Part shown: positions 34,042 to 45,391 of the stretch, one piece after another
Layout: every line of letters begins with the position of its first letter
How positions within the stretch are numbered: the first letter of the stretch is position 1
NCBI GenBank assembly: GCA_948474755.1
Contig: CAOLHI010001155.1
Location: 62,001 to 126,000, forward strand
Direction of reading: 5' to 3'
From: Ctenosaura bakeri
Taxonomy: Eukaryota > Chordata > Lepidosauria > Squamata > Iguanidae
DNA: 64,000 bases
Notes under the pieces: generated by a model
Told to the model about the DNA's origin: nothing
Database searches by the model: none
What the model saw: the letters and a program-made list of their open reading frames with translations, nothing else
Made by a program: the position numbers and the translations under genes

Positions 34042-36649
34042 TTGCATTTTTCAGCCTTTCAACTTTGGATCTCCCTTTTTGACTTACAATTTTGTCTGGT
34101 GTTTTGGCAACTTCTCATTGATTCTTGGCTTCCTGACTTCAGATTTTTTTCCAGTTTTCAACATTGGATATTGGATTTCATGTTCAGACTCTTTGTCTGC
34201 ATATGGCCTCCACAGCAGTCTTCAAGCACTTCATTTCTGGAGGTGGTTAAGATGGCCATTCAAAGTGTCTCCTCTGTTTCAGGGAAGGACACAATGCTGG
34301 GTCCTGTGCTCACTTATTCCTTGGACAAGGTGCAACAGAGCAGCAAGACTCAAAGCCCTCCTTTGGGAGAAAGTTTTGAGCACTTCCACCATGGCCATCC
34401 CAAATAGGCCTCTCTAGACCGTCTCTGTTCCTGTGGCGCAGACTTCGGGCCATCCTTCTGCACAGTATCAGTCTTCAGTACTTTCCATGCAGAGGTCGGG
34501 ACCGTCTCCACCTCTGACCTTGGAGGAATCTCAGTGATCCCATTCTGCCTTGAGATCCAGAATAGCTCTTCCCTTGACCTTGTCTCGGCCCTCATGCTCT
34601 TCCCCATCTGAGCATCGGGATCATTGGTTGACTATGCCCCATGACACTGAATGCTCATCTTGTAAGGAGTGCAAACATACATCCAGTACTGTTAGGAAAA
34701 TGATGGGGGCCCCTTTGGCAAAGAAACACAAGAGGTCTAGACCTTCTGTCTTGTCATTCTCCCCTTGAATCTACACAAGAACAGCACCATTTACCACTCT
34801 GCAGCTCTTCAGATGGTTCAGTTCCTTATGCTTCTCTTCAGTGTGATTCTTCACCTCTTCCACAAGGCCCTATCCCTTTTCCAGGCCTTGCTGAGACATG
34901 TGTGATCTCTGAAGGGGAGATTGTCAACTTGGCACCGGTGCAGATGGTAACGCTGCCTCCTGACCATCCTGATCCAGAGCAACCATCACCCCAGGAATAA
35001 CGTGATGCTTCCCACAAGAGAACTATGATACATCACACTCTTTGGGGTCTCTACAGTGGTGTCGGCCCACTCCTTCCCCAGTTTCATCCTCCCAGGACTC
35101 CAGATCAAGAAGCTGATCCCCTTGACATCAACAGTGTTCCTTTAACATGGTTCGTCAACATCGATCTTCTTGACAGCCTGCTTGTGAGCACTCCTACTCT
35201 CATTATTGGTCCTCCTCTCATGATTTCGCTGAGCTCTCTCTGTACTTGGAAGGCTATTACGACTATAGACACCACCAGTGACACTGTTACTTCTATGTAG
35301 AAAACCTCATTACTATCACTGTTGCTCCCAATACTCACCATCTCCATCACCATTGCCTTCTCCTCCCCAGTGTAGACATTGAGTCGACACCAAAACTCCT
35401 AGGGCCAATACCTCTCAGTGCCCACTTAATACTGAGCCCTGTAGGGTGGGCATGAATGTCAACCATTCTCCGTCTGAGTTGGCACCAACAATGGTGACTC
35501 ACTTGACTCAGGAGCAGTCTTGAGTTCACACTCCTACCTCCCCAGTATGCTGGACTTACCATCACCATTCTCACTTGGTATCATCTTTGTCCTTGTCCAA
35601 ATCAGCTGCTGATGTACCTGATCCACTCCCTCAGAGTCAAGTTGCAGAATGTGATCCCATGTCTCCAACAGATGATGTTTGATTGTTTGCTGATCAAATT
35701 CTCTGGATGGCTCATTCCTTGAACTTCCAAATGGAATGCCAATGAGATGGGCAAGACCCCATCTTCCAAAAAATGCACTGGTTCCAGCTTCAGTCCCTTC
35801 ATTCTCTTACTTTCTGCACGTCCTCAGAATGTCATGGGCCTCTCCGTTTTCCATTTCTCCTACATCTAAAAAAACTGGAACCTCTCCACAAGCTTGTCAA
35901 GTCTGGGTTGGACTGGTCAATTAATCATCGTAAATTCAATTCGATAATCATGGATGTGGCCTAGTCTCATGTTTCTGAAAAACTGCACACCTCACCTGCA
36001 GACAAAAAAGGTAAAAAGTTGGATGCCATGGGCAGGAAATTCTATTCAAATACTACCTTGCTGTTTTGTATGCAGCCTGCATGGGAGCTTACTGACATTT
36101 CCTGTGGAATAAAATCAAGCCTTACCTTGACCGGCTTCCCAAGGATGATAGTAGAGTTGCAACTGTGCTGCATGTGGAGGCCTACCACTTGGCTTCTCAA
36201 CAAATAACAATAGACTGACATATCACACAGTGCAGCAGGAAAGCGTTGACTGGAGCCATCTCCCTTTGCTGCCATGCCTGGTTATGCTCTTGTGGCCTCT
36301 CCGAACATGCCAACTCCATGGTAGAAGACCTGTTGTTTGGTGGCGCTGCCCTCTTTAATTCATCAACAGTTGAAAAGCTGGAACAAACATAGAAGATGAT
36401 GACCATGGTGAGGAAGTACGGCTTACAACCATAGTGGTCTTCCAGGTTTTGGTATTGCTATTACTATCCACCTGCCAGGGAGGCCTGCACCCCCACTCCA
36501 ACTTGGCAGAAAAGGCCATCTCAGCCAACTCAATAGCAGTGCAACTGTAAGCTTCCTTTCTTTCTCTTGGTACCAGTCTCCATAGTACAAGAAGCGCCAG
36601 TTGGACCGGTCTAAGCATTGCATATGATGGTCCTATTGCAATGAGCCTT
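34042..36649 (+). pseudogene. DIRS-3 ORF1 (gag-like), decayed
   Basis: Collinear with DIRS-4 gag but without a long open frame. Recognisable pieces: a Ser/Pro/Thr-rich middle (34700-35600), a PxDDVxxFADQI-like segment near 35665, and near 36000 DKKGKKLDAMGRKFYS, matching DKEGRKLDAYARRFYS of DIRS-4. Near 36250-36330 CSEHANSMVEDL-type text matches the helical region after it. The C-terminal end lies beyond the 1.2-kb insertion. Presumed role: particle or RNP formation. Confidence 0.6.
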
Positions 36650-37872
36650 TGAGAGAGGGAAGAAGATGTGACGTGAGTGGTCACTCCGTGACTAGCTCTG
36701 CCGGAGTGATCAGCTTAACGGAGCAAGAAATGGTGGTGGAAAACTCTGCCTGAGTTCACCAAATAGAGGTTGCAGCAATTCGTGTTTCGAAGCCAGAGCG
36801 TATAGAAGAAGCCCCGTCTAGCCTGGAGAAGGGTGAGTGACGGTGGATGAAGTAAGATCGGGCGCCGGTATTAGGGAAGAGGGGGAAGAGGTGAATCGGC
36901 GTGTTCTGTCTGGCTTTGGGAGAAGAACGCACATCGTGAAGAAACCCTGCTCCGTTGAAGTAGCCAAAGGTGGATATAACGTCACAGAGTAGAAACTAAG
37001 CAAAATTTTTATAGCTCTATTTGGATTTACAACTTGTGAAATAATAATTAAAATGTGATGGACTTTATACCTAAACTGTGAGGAAACTGGAGAATTGGAG
37101 ATCGACTGGTATAGTGCGGTTAAGCTAAGATTGGTACTGAAACTTTAACTTTAACTTTAGTTGAAGATATAATAAACTGACTCTCTGCTTTTGCTGATAT
37201 GGGATGCCGGGCGCCTGCCGTGGATTATCTGTATTATAGACAGACGTCTGGCTGACGTTCGCTGTTGTTTAACTTTAAACAAATACAAGGACTTAAGTAA
37301 TTTAAATGTTCTAAGTTGTTTCCTGGGAATTTTGAGCTTAGCTGAAATCTTAAGTTGAAAATCTTACCTCCGGTACGGAATATTATGGATAGGAGCTGTT
37401 GAACAGTTGGACAGCTGGATATTGAAAAGCTGAGACGTCTGGATCTTTGGTGCTATTTTGGTGATAAATATTTGGTAAACTATTTAGCAAAATACAGATA
37501 AAATATTATTTGAGATAGCTTAATTAATGGAAATCTGATTGATTTATTATTTGACTGTCTTTGTATTGACTTGGTATTTTTTGGGGGCTGAAATAGGTTT
37601 GGGGGAGGTATTAAATTGGAAATAGGTTGATCTAAAATTGGTATAAGTGAGTAAAGGGAAGGGAATTGGAGGAGCTATTTGTTTGCGTTGATAGAGTTGA
37701 TAGAGTTCCATATACTTTGTACTAACTGTGAAATATTTTTGTGATTTTTGAAACTGTAAGCTGATAATAGTTGAAATAATCTAACCTAAGTTGACACTCA
37801 TTAAGATTACACTATACACAGCTGGGTATCCACGTCCTTTAGGGAGTGAATCCCTTTCAAGGCTAGAGTTAA
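36650..37872. mobile_element. 1.2-kb unidentified insertion with 13-bp target duplication
   Basis: TGCAATGAGCCTT occurs at 36637-36649 and 37873-37885, exactly flanking 1,223 bp that interrupt DIRS-3 gag. The left third is CpG-rich (GTGACGTGAGTGG, CTCCGTGACTAGC, GATCGGGCGCCGG), like the 5' promoter of an L1; the rest is AT-rich without open frames. There is no A-tail: the right end reads CCTTTCAAGGCTAGAGTTAA. The duplication length fits a LINE-mine insertion, but the missing 3' end does not. It could be an L1 5' region retroposed from a prematurely ended transcript, or an unrelated retroposon. Confidence 0.6.
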
Positions 37873-37885
37873 TGCAATGAGCCTT

Positions 37886-40330
37886 CCACTACCTACTCTC
37901 ATGTCAACAACTCCAAAGGCCCTCATGCCTCTACCACCTCCGATATCACTGTTTTTGATACTGTAGCCTAACCAATACCTTTTTCTTTTGACTCTGATGG
38001 TTCTACTCTTACCACAATTTCGTCCATCAGCACCAAGGGGACAGGGACAGACTAAACAAATCCCATCCTGCTTTTGCCTCTGTCACGATGGACTCTTGGG
38101 TACTGGACATTGCCACCAGAATATAGACCATAGAGTTGTGAAGGCTTCTTCCTACCGGTCAAATCTGTCAGCTATATGGCTCTTTTTTTGATTGATTTCT
38201 TCATTGAGCAGTGGCAAAGGGCAACTGACACAGATTTATCAACTTGATAATCTGGCATGAATCTCATCTCTCCAGTAGAGCTTTGCTTCCTGCTACTTTC
38301 TGATATCAAAGAAGGATTGAGGCCTTCATCCCATTCTGGACTTACAGGGAGTCAACCATTATAGAATCATAGAGCTGGAAGAGAACACAGGAGCCATCCA
38401 GTCCAACCCGCTGCCATGCAGGAACACACATCAAAGCACTCCCAACAGATGGCCATCCAGCCTCTGCTTAAAAACCTCCAAAGAAGGAGACTCCACCATA
38501 CTCCGAGGCAGCATATTCCACTGCTGGACAGCTCTCACAGTCAGAGGTTCAAATGGAATCTTATTTCATGCAGCTTGAATCCACTGCTCCTTGTCCTTGT
38601 CCTAGTCTCTGGAGCAGCAGAAAACAAGCTGGCTCCCTCCTTGACATGACATCCCTTCAAATATTTAAACATGGCTATCATGTCCCCTCTCTTCTGCAGA
38701 CTAAACATACTCAGCTCCCTAAGCCACTCCTCAAAGGGCATGGCTTCCAGACTCTTCACCATTTTGGTCACCCTCCTCTGGACATGCTCCAGCTTGCCAA
38801 TATCCTTCTCGAATTGAAGTGTCCAGAACTGGACACAGTATTCCAAACGAGGTCCAACCAAAGCAGAATTGAGTGTTACCATTACCTCCCTTGATCTAGA
38901 CACCATACTCCTATTGATGCAACCAAGAATTGCATTGGCTTTCTTGGCTGCTACATCACACTGCTGGCTCATGTTCAGCTTGTGATCTACTAAGACTCTG
39001 AGATCCCTTTCACATATACTGTTATCCAGCCATGTGAACCCCATCCTATATTTGTGCATTCCATTTTTTTCCGCCCAAGTGTAGGATTTTACATTTCTCT
39101 CTGTTGAAATTCATTTTGTTAGCTTTGGCCCAGCTCTCCTATCTGTCAGGGTCATTTTGAACTTTGATCATTTTGAATTTTACATCCATCCAAAGTGCTT
39201 CTGCATCAGGATTGTCATGTCCATTCTATCTTTGCTGCAGAAGGGAGACTGGTTCACCATGTTGGTTCTAAAGGATGCATATTTTCACATATCCATCTGA
39301 CCTGCCCACAGGAGATTTCTTGCTTTCATTATGGGTAGGAAAGCTTATCCGTTTTGGGTCCTTTCCTTTGGTTTCAGCATGGCACCAAGAGTTTTCATCA
39401 AATGCATGGTGGTGGTAGCGGTTGCACTGCATTAACATGGTATCATTCTGTTTCTTTACATCGATAACTGGCTTCTCGTTGTACCATCTTGATCTCATCA
39501 TCTCGTACACCTTGACATAACAATCAGGCTTCTTTGATCCCTAAGTCTGGTCATCAATTTCCAGAAGTCACACCTAACTCCATGCCAGATTATCAAGTTC
39601 ATACGTGCCCTCTTGGACTCCTGAGTACAATATGCCTTCCTGCTTCAAGACAGATTGTGGTCTGTGCTCCCATCTATCTAGGCTCAGATATGTCAGAGAA
39701 GAGTTCATACAGGTCATCCTCGGATTTATGGCTTCGACCACGTTGGTCACTCCCTCTGCCAAGCTCAGGATGAGACTGCCGCAAGCCTGGTTCCTCTCCA
39801 ACTTCGATCCTCTTTAACATCAACCCTCGATGTTTGTGATGGTACCATGTCCTGTTCTTCAGTCTCTGGAGTGGTGGAAGATTGCTTGAAACATTCTTGC
39901 AGGCATGCCCTTCCTGCCTTGACCACCGTTGGTAGCGGACACAACAGATGCCTCTCAGGGTGGTTGAGGAGCCCACTCCCAGGCTTCATAATCAGAAGAT
40001 GGTGGTTGACATTGAGGAAGTCTTTTCACATAAGTGCCTTGGAGCTGTTAGTAAACATCAAAGCTCTCTGTGCTTTTGAGTATCACCTTTTTTGGCAGGG
40101 TGGTACACATCATGACCAACAGCACCACAGCCATGTAGTGTATCAACAAGCAAGGAGGTACTTGGTCCACGACTCTTCTCAATCTGTCAATCTGACCTTG
40201 AGAAAGGTGCCTACATGGGGAATCTTGCCTTGGGCAGTTCACCTACCCAGTGAAGAAACTCCTTGGTGGACATTCTCAGCTGCACTCTGCTCTCCTGCCA
40301 TGAATAAAAGCTATACATGACCCCCCTGAA
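37886..40330 (+). pseudogene. DIRS-3 ORF2 (RT and RNase H), split by CR1-D
   Basis: Before CR1-D: a WVLDIATRI-like segment near 38095, matching WVLSIVRLGYAIEF of DIRS-4, then text up to the conserved LRG(V)N at 38350. After CR1-D, from 39171: KGDWFTMLVLKDAYFHISI, PFWVLSFGFSMAPRVFIKC, LYIDNWLLVVP (YLDD changed to YIDN) and INFQKSHLTP. The RNase H part at 39850-40250 has ISALELLVNIKAL and a QGGTHHD-like piece. Several stops break it. The mutated YLDD box indicates loss of polymerase function. Confidence 0.7.
38359..39170 (-). mobile_element. CR1 copy D inserted in DIRS-3 RT
   Basis: Reverse-strand CR1, 5' truncated. It has the 3' end at the left (TATAGAATCATAGAGCTGG) and an open frame 39059-38541 reading [40 protein letters not shown] and [20 protein letters not shown]. 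This is the same region as CR1-C 44460-44960. A long intact stretch suggests moderate age. It interrupts DIRS-3 exactly between GGGAGTCAAC and TTTTACATCCATCC, which join to restore the RT motif order. Confidence 0.85.
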
Positions 40331-40679
40331 GGAGATCTTCCATGCCTGGGATGTCCCTCAGATAGATCTGTTCACATCTCTTCTTAACACTCTGAAGTAT
40401 ATTGCTCCAGGAACAAGAAGGACGAAAGATTGCTGGGGGATGCTTTTCTCTTCATTTGAATGGGGCCCCTTGTGTAGCTTTTCCTCCATTCCCTCTGATA
40501 ATGAAGATGTTGGCAAAGATTTGACAGGACAAGGCCAGGGTAATATTAATAAGATCATGGTGGCTGAGATAAATGTGGTTTGACTCCCATTGGTTCTTTC
40601 CAAAGGATGGTATCCAAACATTTGATCCCTCAGGCTGATGGCATGGAATCTATTCCGTTGACTGCCTTGCCCTGGTCTG

Positions 40680-41504
40680 TCAGGCTTATTGTCGAAGTGG
40701 CTCAGAAGCCTTTTACCAGGTGATCTTACACTTAGAAGTGGTCCAAATTCTGCCAGTATCTCCACCTCAGAGAACTTTGATATTGTGGATGTCCTCAGTT
40801 TCCTAGGTTCTCTGTCAACTGAAGGCCTGTTGTGTTCCTCTATTAAGTGCTACCTCTCAGCAGTCAAAGATTCTTGTAACCCTGAAGGAATTACTGACAC
40901 GACAGTTTGAAAAACAGGAAGGTTGAACATGTTGCTGCATGTGCCAGGAAACACATTCAACCTTCCTGTTTTTCAAACTGTCTTGTCAAGCAATTCCTTC
41001 AGGGTTACAAGAATCTTCATCCTCCAGTCTTGCCTCTGGTCCCTGCATGGAATCATCCACTCATCCTCTCCCAGTTCTCTAAGAGACCTATGGCCACATG
41101 TGATATTCACTTCCTCTCTTGGAAGACTGCCTTTCTAAGGTCTGTTGCCTCAGCTTAGGAGGGCAGGCAAGCTCTGTGCTCTTAGGATGGATCAACCCTA
41201 TCACTGTTTTCACAGGGAAAAGGTACTGTTCTGCCCTGACATCTCATTCCTTCCAAAGGTAGTGTCCTCTTTTCACATCAATCATGACATCATCTTGCCT
41301 TCATTCGTGTAAAGTCCATCATTAGACCTAAAATGCAACCTACACTGTCTCTATGTCAGGTATGCCCCGGCATTCTATGTACAGCACACAGCACCTTCAG
41401 AGACTCCAACAGACTCTTTGTGTGTTACTCTTCTATTAAGAAACGTCAACTAGTGTTCTCACAAAGACTATTTAAGTGGATAACATCAACCATTCATTGA
41501 TGTA
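40680..41504 (+). pseudogene. DIRS-3 tyrosine recombinase, N-terminal part
   Basis: Broken frames give a core-binding-like region with VDVLSFLGSLSTEGL and IKCYLSAVKDS (compare LHFLLHLRQQGLAFPSLRVY of DIRS-4). Then VKQFLQGYKNLHP, RPMATCDIHFLSWKTAFL and SVASA follow; in DIRS-4 the last reads VISARRVG, so the first catalytic Arg region is mutated. A 60-bp inverted duplication (40868-41016) sits in the middle. CR1-C interrupts it at about 41505 and the C-terminal part resumes at 45190. Confidence 0.7.
40868..41016. repeat. 60-bp inverted duplication in the recombinase gene
   Basis: The left arm 40868-40927 (AAGATTCTTGTAACCC ... GGAAGGTTGAA) is the reverse complement of 40956-41016 (TTCAACCTTCC ... 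GGGTTACAAGAATCTT) with about four differences; the spacer is 28 bases. The right arm carries the genuine recombinase coding sense (VKQFLQGYKN), so the left arm is the added inverted copy. Such patches are typical of template switching during replication. Confidence 0.9.
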
Positions 41505-41510
41505 CTTGGA

Positions 41511-42182
41511 CTTACAGACAAAGAGGAGCACTACGCAGAGGGAACAGAATGTCAACAAGAAAGAATCCAACATCGGCAACAGGAACTAGATCAACGCTCC
41601 CAGCCTCAACAGAATGCTCAGGCAGTCCTGGTAAAACACGCTTATCGAGGAGCCCAGGGGAAGCCTCAGAAGAGGCGAGTTCTGGTTGTTGGGGACTCTT
41701 TGCTAAGAGGAACTGAAACAGCAATCTGCAAAACGGACAAGCTCAATCGAGAGGTCTGTTGTCTTCCTGGGGCCAGGATCAACCACGTAACGGAGAGGCT
41801 AACCAGGCTAGTCAAACCCACTGACTATAAACCCCTCATTTTGGTTCATGTCGGAACCAATGACACTGCGAGGAGCAGCTTAAACCACATTGCAAAGGAC
41901 TACGAACGTATGGGGACAAAGCTTAAGGACCTTGGTGTGCAGGTTGTCATTTCGTCTCTCCTCCCTGTTCAAGGATACGGCGCACGTAGGGAAAGGGCAA
42001 TAGTAGAGGTCAACAACTGGCTCCGCACATGGTGCCACCAACAACGGTTTGGGTTTTTGGAACATGGCCTGAATTTCCATGAACATGGGCTTCTGGTGAG
42101 GGATGGGCTGCACCTCACAAAACTTGGCAGGAATGTTTTTGCTTACAGTCTTGCAAGGAAGATTAAGAGGTCTTTAAACTAA
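41511..42182 (+). pseudogene. CR1-C ORF1, esterase domain (5' truncated)
   Basis: Open without a stop from the insertion border at 41511 to 42182. A Gln/Glu-rich, coiled-coil-like lead is followed by the SGNH-type esterase domain. Block I is VVGDSLLRG (catalytic Ser), block III HVGTNDTARS, and block V DGLHLTKLGR (catalytic Asp/His). All expected catalytic residues are visible. The zinc-finger N-terminus seen in copy B is missing through truncation, so no native start exists. In CR1, ORF1 is an RNA-binding, self-associating protein; the esterase role is not settled. Confidence 0.85.
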
Positions 42183-42274
42183 GTTCCACTGGGGAGGGGG
42201 ACAATATTATTCAGGGCAAGGACTCAGAGAACACAGGGGTAAAAGGCCCAAATGATACTGGACAAGTAGTACAA

Positions 42275-45096
42275 GTGGCCAATGGCGGGAGGAGTAGAAT
42301 CAATAGTATAGGACTTGCAGGAAGGGCCCGGGGACTTAAGTGTCTCTACACTAATGCAAGGAGTATGGGAAACAAGCAGGATGAGCTTGTACTCCTAGTA
42401 CAAGAAAATAAATACGATTTGATAGGCATCACTGAGACCTGGTGGGATGAGTCTCATGATTGGAATACAGGAATAGAGGGGTATAGCCTGTTTTGTAAAA
42501 ATAGACCAAACAAGAAAGGAGGAGGAGTAGCCTTGTATGTCAAGGATGTTTTCACCTGTGAAGAGATCCAGGACTTAAACCCAGAAAGCCAGGTAGAGAG
42601 CATTTGGGTAAGAATTAAGGCAGCGAGAAACAATAGGGATATTCTGGTGGGGGTTTACTACAGACCTCCAACCCAGGATGAGGACTTGGATGACGCCTTC
42701 CTCAACCAAATGACTGCACATTCAAAGAGGAGGGATACAGTAATAATAGGAGATTTCAATTACCCGGATATATGCTGGCAGTCAAACTCTGCCAAGACAG
42801 CAAGGTCCAGCAAGTTTCTTGCTTGTCTTGCAGACAACTTCATGGTCCAGAAGGTGGAAGAGGCCACAAGGGGATCAAATACTCTAGATCTGGTCTTGAC
42901 CAACAGGGATGACCTTGTGAATGAGGTAGAAGTGGTTGGATCTTTAGGGGGGAGTGACCATGCCCTGTTGGAATTTAGCATTCAGTGGGAAGGAGAAGAT
43001 AAGGGTAGCCAGACACTCATCTTAGATTTTAAAAAAGCGGACTTCTGTAAACTTAGGGAGCTGCTGGCTGGAATTCCGTGGTCAGGAATAGTGAAAGGGA
43101 AAGGAGTTCAGGAGGCATGGGAGTTCCTTAAAAAGGAGATACTGAAGGCACAGTCTAAAACAGTGCCATTAAGGAGGAAAAATGGAAGGCATCTGAAGAA
43201 ACCAGAATGGTTGACTAAAGAACTCTCAGCTGAGCTGAGTTAAGAGAAACATGTATAGGAAATGGAAGAAGGGGGAAACCACCAAAGAAGAATTTAAGCA
43301 AGTAGCTAGGAGATGTAGGGAGGAAGTCAGAAAGGCTAAAGCACAGGACGAGCTTAGGCTGGCCAGAGACATTAAAAACAATAAAAAGGGTTTTTTTAAA
43401 TATGTCCGCAGCGAAAGGAAAAAGAAGGAGACAGTAGGGTCGCTACGCAGAGAAGATGGCGAATTACTCACAGGGGGGAGAGAAAAGGCAGAGCTACTTA
43501 ACACCTTCTTTGCCTCCGTATTTTCCCAGAAGGATACAAGCACTCAACCTGGCGGTTGGGGAGCAGGGGAGGAAGCAGAGGAAATGAGGCACATAATAAG
43601 TAGAAAGGTGGTACAGGAATATCTGACCGCATTGGATGAATTCAAGTCTCCAGGGCCAGATGAATTGCATCCTAGGATATTAAAAGAACTGGCAGAGGTC
43701 ATTTCGGAACCGCTTGCTATAATTTTTGAGAAATCTTGGAGGACAGGAGAAGTTCCAGCAGATTGGAGGAGAGCAAATGTTATCCCCATCTTCAAGAAGG
43801 GAAAAAAAGAGGACCCAAATAATTATCGCCCAGTCAGCCTGACATCAGTACCCGGAAAGATCCTGGAGCAGATCATTAAGCAGTCAGTTTCTAATCATTT
43901 AGAAAGCAACGCGGTAATCACGAGAAGTCAACATGGATTTCTCAAAAATAAGTCATGCCAGACTAATCTTATCTTTTTATGATAGAGTTACTAGCTTGAT
44001 AGATGAAGGGAGTGCTATGGATGTAGCATATCTCGATTTCAGTAAGGCCTTTGACAAAGTTCCCCATGACATTCTTGCAACGAAGCTAGTAAAATGTGGG
44101 CTGGACAGGGCTACCGTTAGTTGGATTTGTAATTGGTTGACCGACCGAACCCAAAGGGTGATCACGAATGGCTGCTTTTCGTCCTGGAGAGAGGTGACTA
44201 GCGGGGTGCCACAGGGTTCTGACCTAGGCCCAGTGCTGTTCAATATTTTTATCAATGACTTGGATGAAGGAATAGAGGGCTTGCTCATCAAATTTGCAGA
44301 TGACACCAAATTGGGAGGGGTTGCTAATACACCAGAGGTCAGGATCAAAATTCAAAATGACCTGGATAGATTGGAGAGCTGGGCCAGGGCGAACAAAATG
44401 AAATTCAACAGAGAGAAATGTAAGGACCTACACTTAGGCAGAAATAATGGAATCCACAAATATAGGATGGGGGACACGTGGCTGGATAGCAGTACGTGTG
44501 AAAGGAATCTAGGAGTCTTCATAGACCACAAGCTGAACATGAGTCAGCAGTGTGATGCGGCAGCCAAGAAAGCCAATGCAGTTCTCGGCTGCATCAATAG
44601 GAGTATGGTGTCTAGATCGAGGGAGGTACTGGTACCACTCTACTCTGCTTTGGTTAGACCCCATCTTGAATACTGTGTCCAGTTCTGGGCACCCCAATTC
44701 AAGAAGGATATTGACAAGCTGGAGCAAGTCCAGAGGAGGGCGACCAAAATGGTGAGAGGCCTGGAAGCCATGCCCTATGAGGATAGACTTAGAGAGCTGG
44801 GTATGTTTAGTCTGCAGAAGAGGAGGTTAAGAGGGGACATGATAGCCATGTTTAAATATTTGAAGGGATGCCACGTAGAGGAAGGAGGGGACTTGTTTTC
44901 TGCTGCTCCAGAGACCAGGACAAGGAGCAATGGATTCAAGCTGCAGGAAAGGAGATTCCACCTGAACCTCAGGAAGAACTTCCTGACAGTCAGGGCTGTC
45001 CGGCAGTGGAATCTGCTGCCTCGGAGTGTAGTGGAGTCTCCTTCCTTGGAGGTTTTTAAGCAGAGGCTTGATGGCCATCTGTCAGGAGTGCTTTGA
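42275..45096 (+). pseudogene. CR1-C ORF2 (AP endonuclease and RT), two frameshifts
   Basis: Segment 1 (to 43243): the APE-type endonuclease with LYTNARSMGNK, GITETWW, GDFNYPDICW and GGSDHALLEF, all active-site blocks present. Segment 2 (43251-43982): linker and RT fingers, with PADWRRANVIPIFKKGKK and NNYRPVSLTS. Segment 3 (to 45096): [13 protein letters not shown] (motif A), [17 protein letters not shown] (motif B, with Asp where Val is usual) and FADDTKL (motif C), then thumb and C-terminal region. The first frame is open upstream of 42275 with only a GTG near that point, so the native start is unsure. Two one-base shifts make it non-functional as it stands. Confidence 0.9.
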
Positions 45097-45159
45097 GGGT
45101 GTTCCTGCATGGCAGGGGGTTGGACTGGATGGCCTGTGTGGCCTCTTCCAACTCTGAAT

Positions 45160-45189
45160 TTCTATGATTCTATGATTCTATGATTCTAT
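45160..45189 (+). repeat. CR1-C 3' terminal ATTCTATG repeats
   Basis: ATTTCTATG, ATTCTATG, ATTCTATG, ATTCTAT: the short tandem 3' end typical of CR1 elements, needed for priming of reverse transcription. CTCACCTATGAG of the DIRS recombinase follows directly. Confidence 0.9.
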
Positions 45190-45391
45190 CTCACCTATGA
45201 GCTGGCTGGCAAGCAACCTCCTCAGCAACTGAGAAGCCATTCCACCAGAACCATGGCTACCTCCACAGTCTTTCTACATAGTGTACTTCTTCATGAAGTC
45301 TGCAGGGTTGCTACTTGGTTACAGCCTGTTACATTTATTTCACACTACAGACTGGCCAATAGAACGCATAACGATGCTTTGTTTGGGAGGG
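45190..45391 (+). pseudogene. DIRS-3 tyrosine recombinase, C-terminal part
   Basis: Resumes right after CR1-C and reads YELAGKQPPQQL, RSHSTRTMATSTVFLHS, VCRVATWLQP, then FISHYRLANRTHNDALFGR. HSTR supplies the conserved His and second Arg, and HYRL the catalytic Tyr, of the DIRS-type tyrosine recombinase. This enzyme integrates the circular DNA form. The frame is open over this stretch until a solo LTR interrupts it at 45392. Confidence 0.8.

Larger units (their letters stand above)
41505..45189 (+). mobile_element. CR1 copy C: best preserved CR1 of the window
   Basis: Inserted in the DIRS-3 recombinase gene. 5' truncated inside ORF1; it keeps most of ORF1, a nearly whole ORF2 and the 3' end with ATTCTATG repeats (about 45160-45189). 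Only two frame changes occur in ORF2 (near 43243 and 43975), so it is much younger than CR1-A, -B and -E. CR1 elements copy their RNA by target-primed reverse transcription and usually make no clear target duplication; none is seen here. Confidence 0.9.

Noticed and set aside
43977..45110. Reverse frames of 60-123 codons inside CR1-C
   Set aside because: Antisense to an unmistakable CR1 RT.
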